A stretch of 6,139 nt of DNA from CAZEAN01 sp964510225 (GTDB lineage Bacteria > Planctomycetota > Planctomycetia > Isosphaerales > Isosphaeraceae). Shown in pieces: positions 5,617 to 6,139 of the stretch (positions are counted from its first letter, which is position 1; every line of letters starts with the position of its first letter). A program made the translations under genes and the position numbers. The notes beneath the pieces were generated by a model. The model saw only the letters and a program-made list of their open reading frames with translations, was not told where the DNA came from and ran no database searches. The DNA lies in NCBI GenBank assembly GCA_964510225.1, contig CAZEAN010000218.1, forward strand, positions 1 to 6,139, read 5' to 3'.

Positions 5617-6069
5617 CTACTGCATGCCAGCGACTTCGAGGCAGACGGCTGCGCATTCCTTGAGTTGCTCGACGACCTGCTCCTTGGACTCGAACGTCGC
5701 CGCCTCGGCGATCGTTGTGCACCGCTCGAAGACCTCGGCGCAGGCCACGCAGGACGGGCCCCGAAATGGGCTATCCCGGAGCACCATCGTGACGACTAGC
5801 GAGCAGAACTCGCGGCTATCCGCGAGCGCCCCATGGAGCCGAGCGATGGCCTCCGCATCCCCGCGACCCGACTTGAGATCCTCAAGCAACTGGTCGGTGA
5901 TGATCAAACAGAGCTTTGCGAGGCTTTCGCATTGCTCGTAGCAGGAGGTCCGAGGGTCCTTCATCAGGCGCACATCCTGAGGAAGACCCTGACCCCCTTT
6001 CGCCGAACCGACGGCCGCCATTGCCAGCGAGCCCGAGCCAACGACACCGAGCATTTCACGACGACGCAT
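5617..6069 (-). CDS. Tat-exported cysteine-rich DUF326/Csp-like four-helix-bundle protein, putative copper-binding
   Basis: The protein has 150 residues. The N-terminus MRRREMLG followed by a small-residue hydrophobic stretch to about residue 23 resembles a twin-arginine signal. The mature protein carries nine cysteines at 43, 47, 54, 89, 107, 110, 117, 139 and 143, spaced C-x3-C-x6-C, then C-x2-C-x6-C, then C-x3-C, on predicted amphipathic helices. This is the pattern of the DUF326 / copper storage protein (Csp) family, in which cysteines point into the core of a four-helix bundle and bind many Cu(I) ions. Csp1 members are Tat-exported while Csp3 members are cytosolic, so this one would be Csp1-like. 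Its cysteine count is lower than in characterised Csp proteins, so stoichiometric storage is uncertain. A strong AAGGAG (6081-6076) lies six bases before the ATG. The stop abuts an attC, marking the gene as an integron cassette. Confidence 0.8.
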   Translation of the reverse strand: MRRREMLGVVGSGSLAMAAVGSAKGGQGLPQDVRLMKDPRTSCYEQCESLAKLCLIITDQLLEDLKSGRGDAEAIARLHGALADSREFCSLVVTMVLRDSPFRGPSCVACAEVFERCTTIAEAATFESKEQVVEQLKECAAVCLEVAGMQ

Positions 6070-6139
6070 TGACCTCTCCTTGAACCGCCTAAAGAATCCA
6101 TGTAAGCCCCGGGGCCGGCTCGGGGGTAGGATCGGGGTG
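6070..6139 (-). promoter_or_regulatory. Leader of the Csp-like gene with Shine-Dalgarno and degenerate attC-like core
   Basis: On the - strand the leader reads TTTAGGCGG (6093-6085) and then AAGGAG (6081-6076) before the ATG. TTTAGGC differs by one base from the GTTAGGC core, and GGCGG follows it as at the two real sites. This may be a decayed cassette boundary, a recombined attI-type site, or coincidence. The GC-rich inverted stretch to its right (GCCCCGGGGC, 6107-6116) is palindromic, but the window ends before any full stem can be judged. I see no clear promoter. Confidence 0.35.

Noticed and set aside
5479..5799. 106-codon + strand frame starting upstream of the second attC
   Set aside because: It reads through the whole attC and then antisense to the cysteine-rich gene, and its N-terminal part is translated attC sequence.
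4388..6139. Integron integrase gene or attI
   Set aside because: No tyrosine-recombinase motif is present in any frame of the window, and the only candidate site near 6085-6093 is too degenerate and incomplete to call.

Overview
The window looks like a piece of a planctomycete-type genome (Planctomycetota, possibly marine or from a metagenome). The main reason is the left-hand gene pair: a secreted squalene-cyclase-fold repeat protein followed by a secreted formylglycine sulfatase, a combination typical of that phylum. Verrucomicrobia or Lentisphaerae remain possible. No rRNA, tRNA or other taxonomic marker is present, so this is an inference from gene content only.

Layout, left to right. 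Positions 1-255 hold no gene I can support. Two + strand genes follow, 27 bases apart and probably co-transcribed: the secreted alpha-toroid protein (256-1335) and the exported sulfatase (1363-2850). Convergent to them on the - strand is a small CmoB/DUF1698-like SAM methyltransferase (2894-3586). From 3587 to 3896 there is intergenic DNA ending in two REP-like palindromes, each headed by GTAG. These abut the decayed C-terminal half of an IS110-family transposase (about 3897-4387, +), broken by an in-frame amber codon and a frameshift.

The most interesting part is the right third (about 4497-6139). Two roughly 100-bp imperfect inverted repeats, bounded by GCCTAAC and GTTRGGC core sites, have the layout of integron attC recombination sites. 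They separate three - strand genes that sit tightly against them. By the position of an extra base in one stem arm, the attC polarity is also - strand, matching the genes. In - strand order the genes are a Tat-exported, cysteine-rich DUF326/Csp-like putative copper-binding protein (6069-5617), then attC (5613-5514), then a 113-aa unknown protein (5492-5151), then attC (5140-5039), then a 176-aa unknown protein (5027-4497). No integron integrase lies in the window, so this is either the distal part of a chromosomal integron or an integrase-less attC cluster (CALIN). The last gene has no attC after it. The IS110 remnant begins about 110 bases beyond its stop, suggesting that the array was truncated or rearranged there.

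Functionally, the left genes point to extracytoplasmic processing of sulfated substrates, the methyltransferase modifies an unknown substrate, and the right part is accessory DNA organised as mobile gene cassettes, one plausibly for copper handling.
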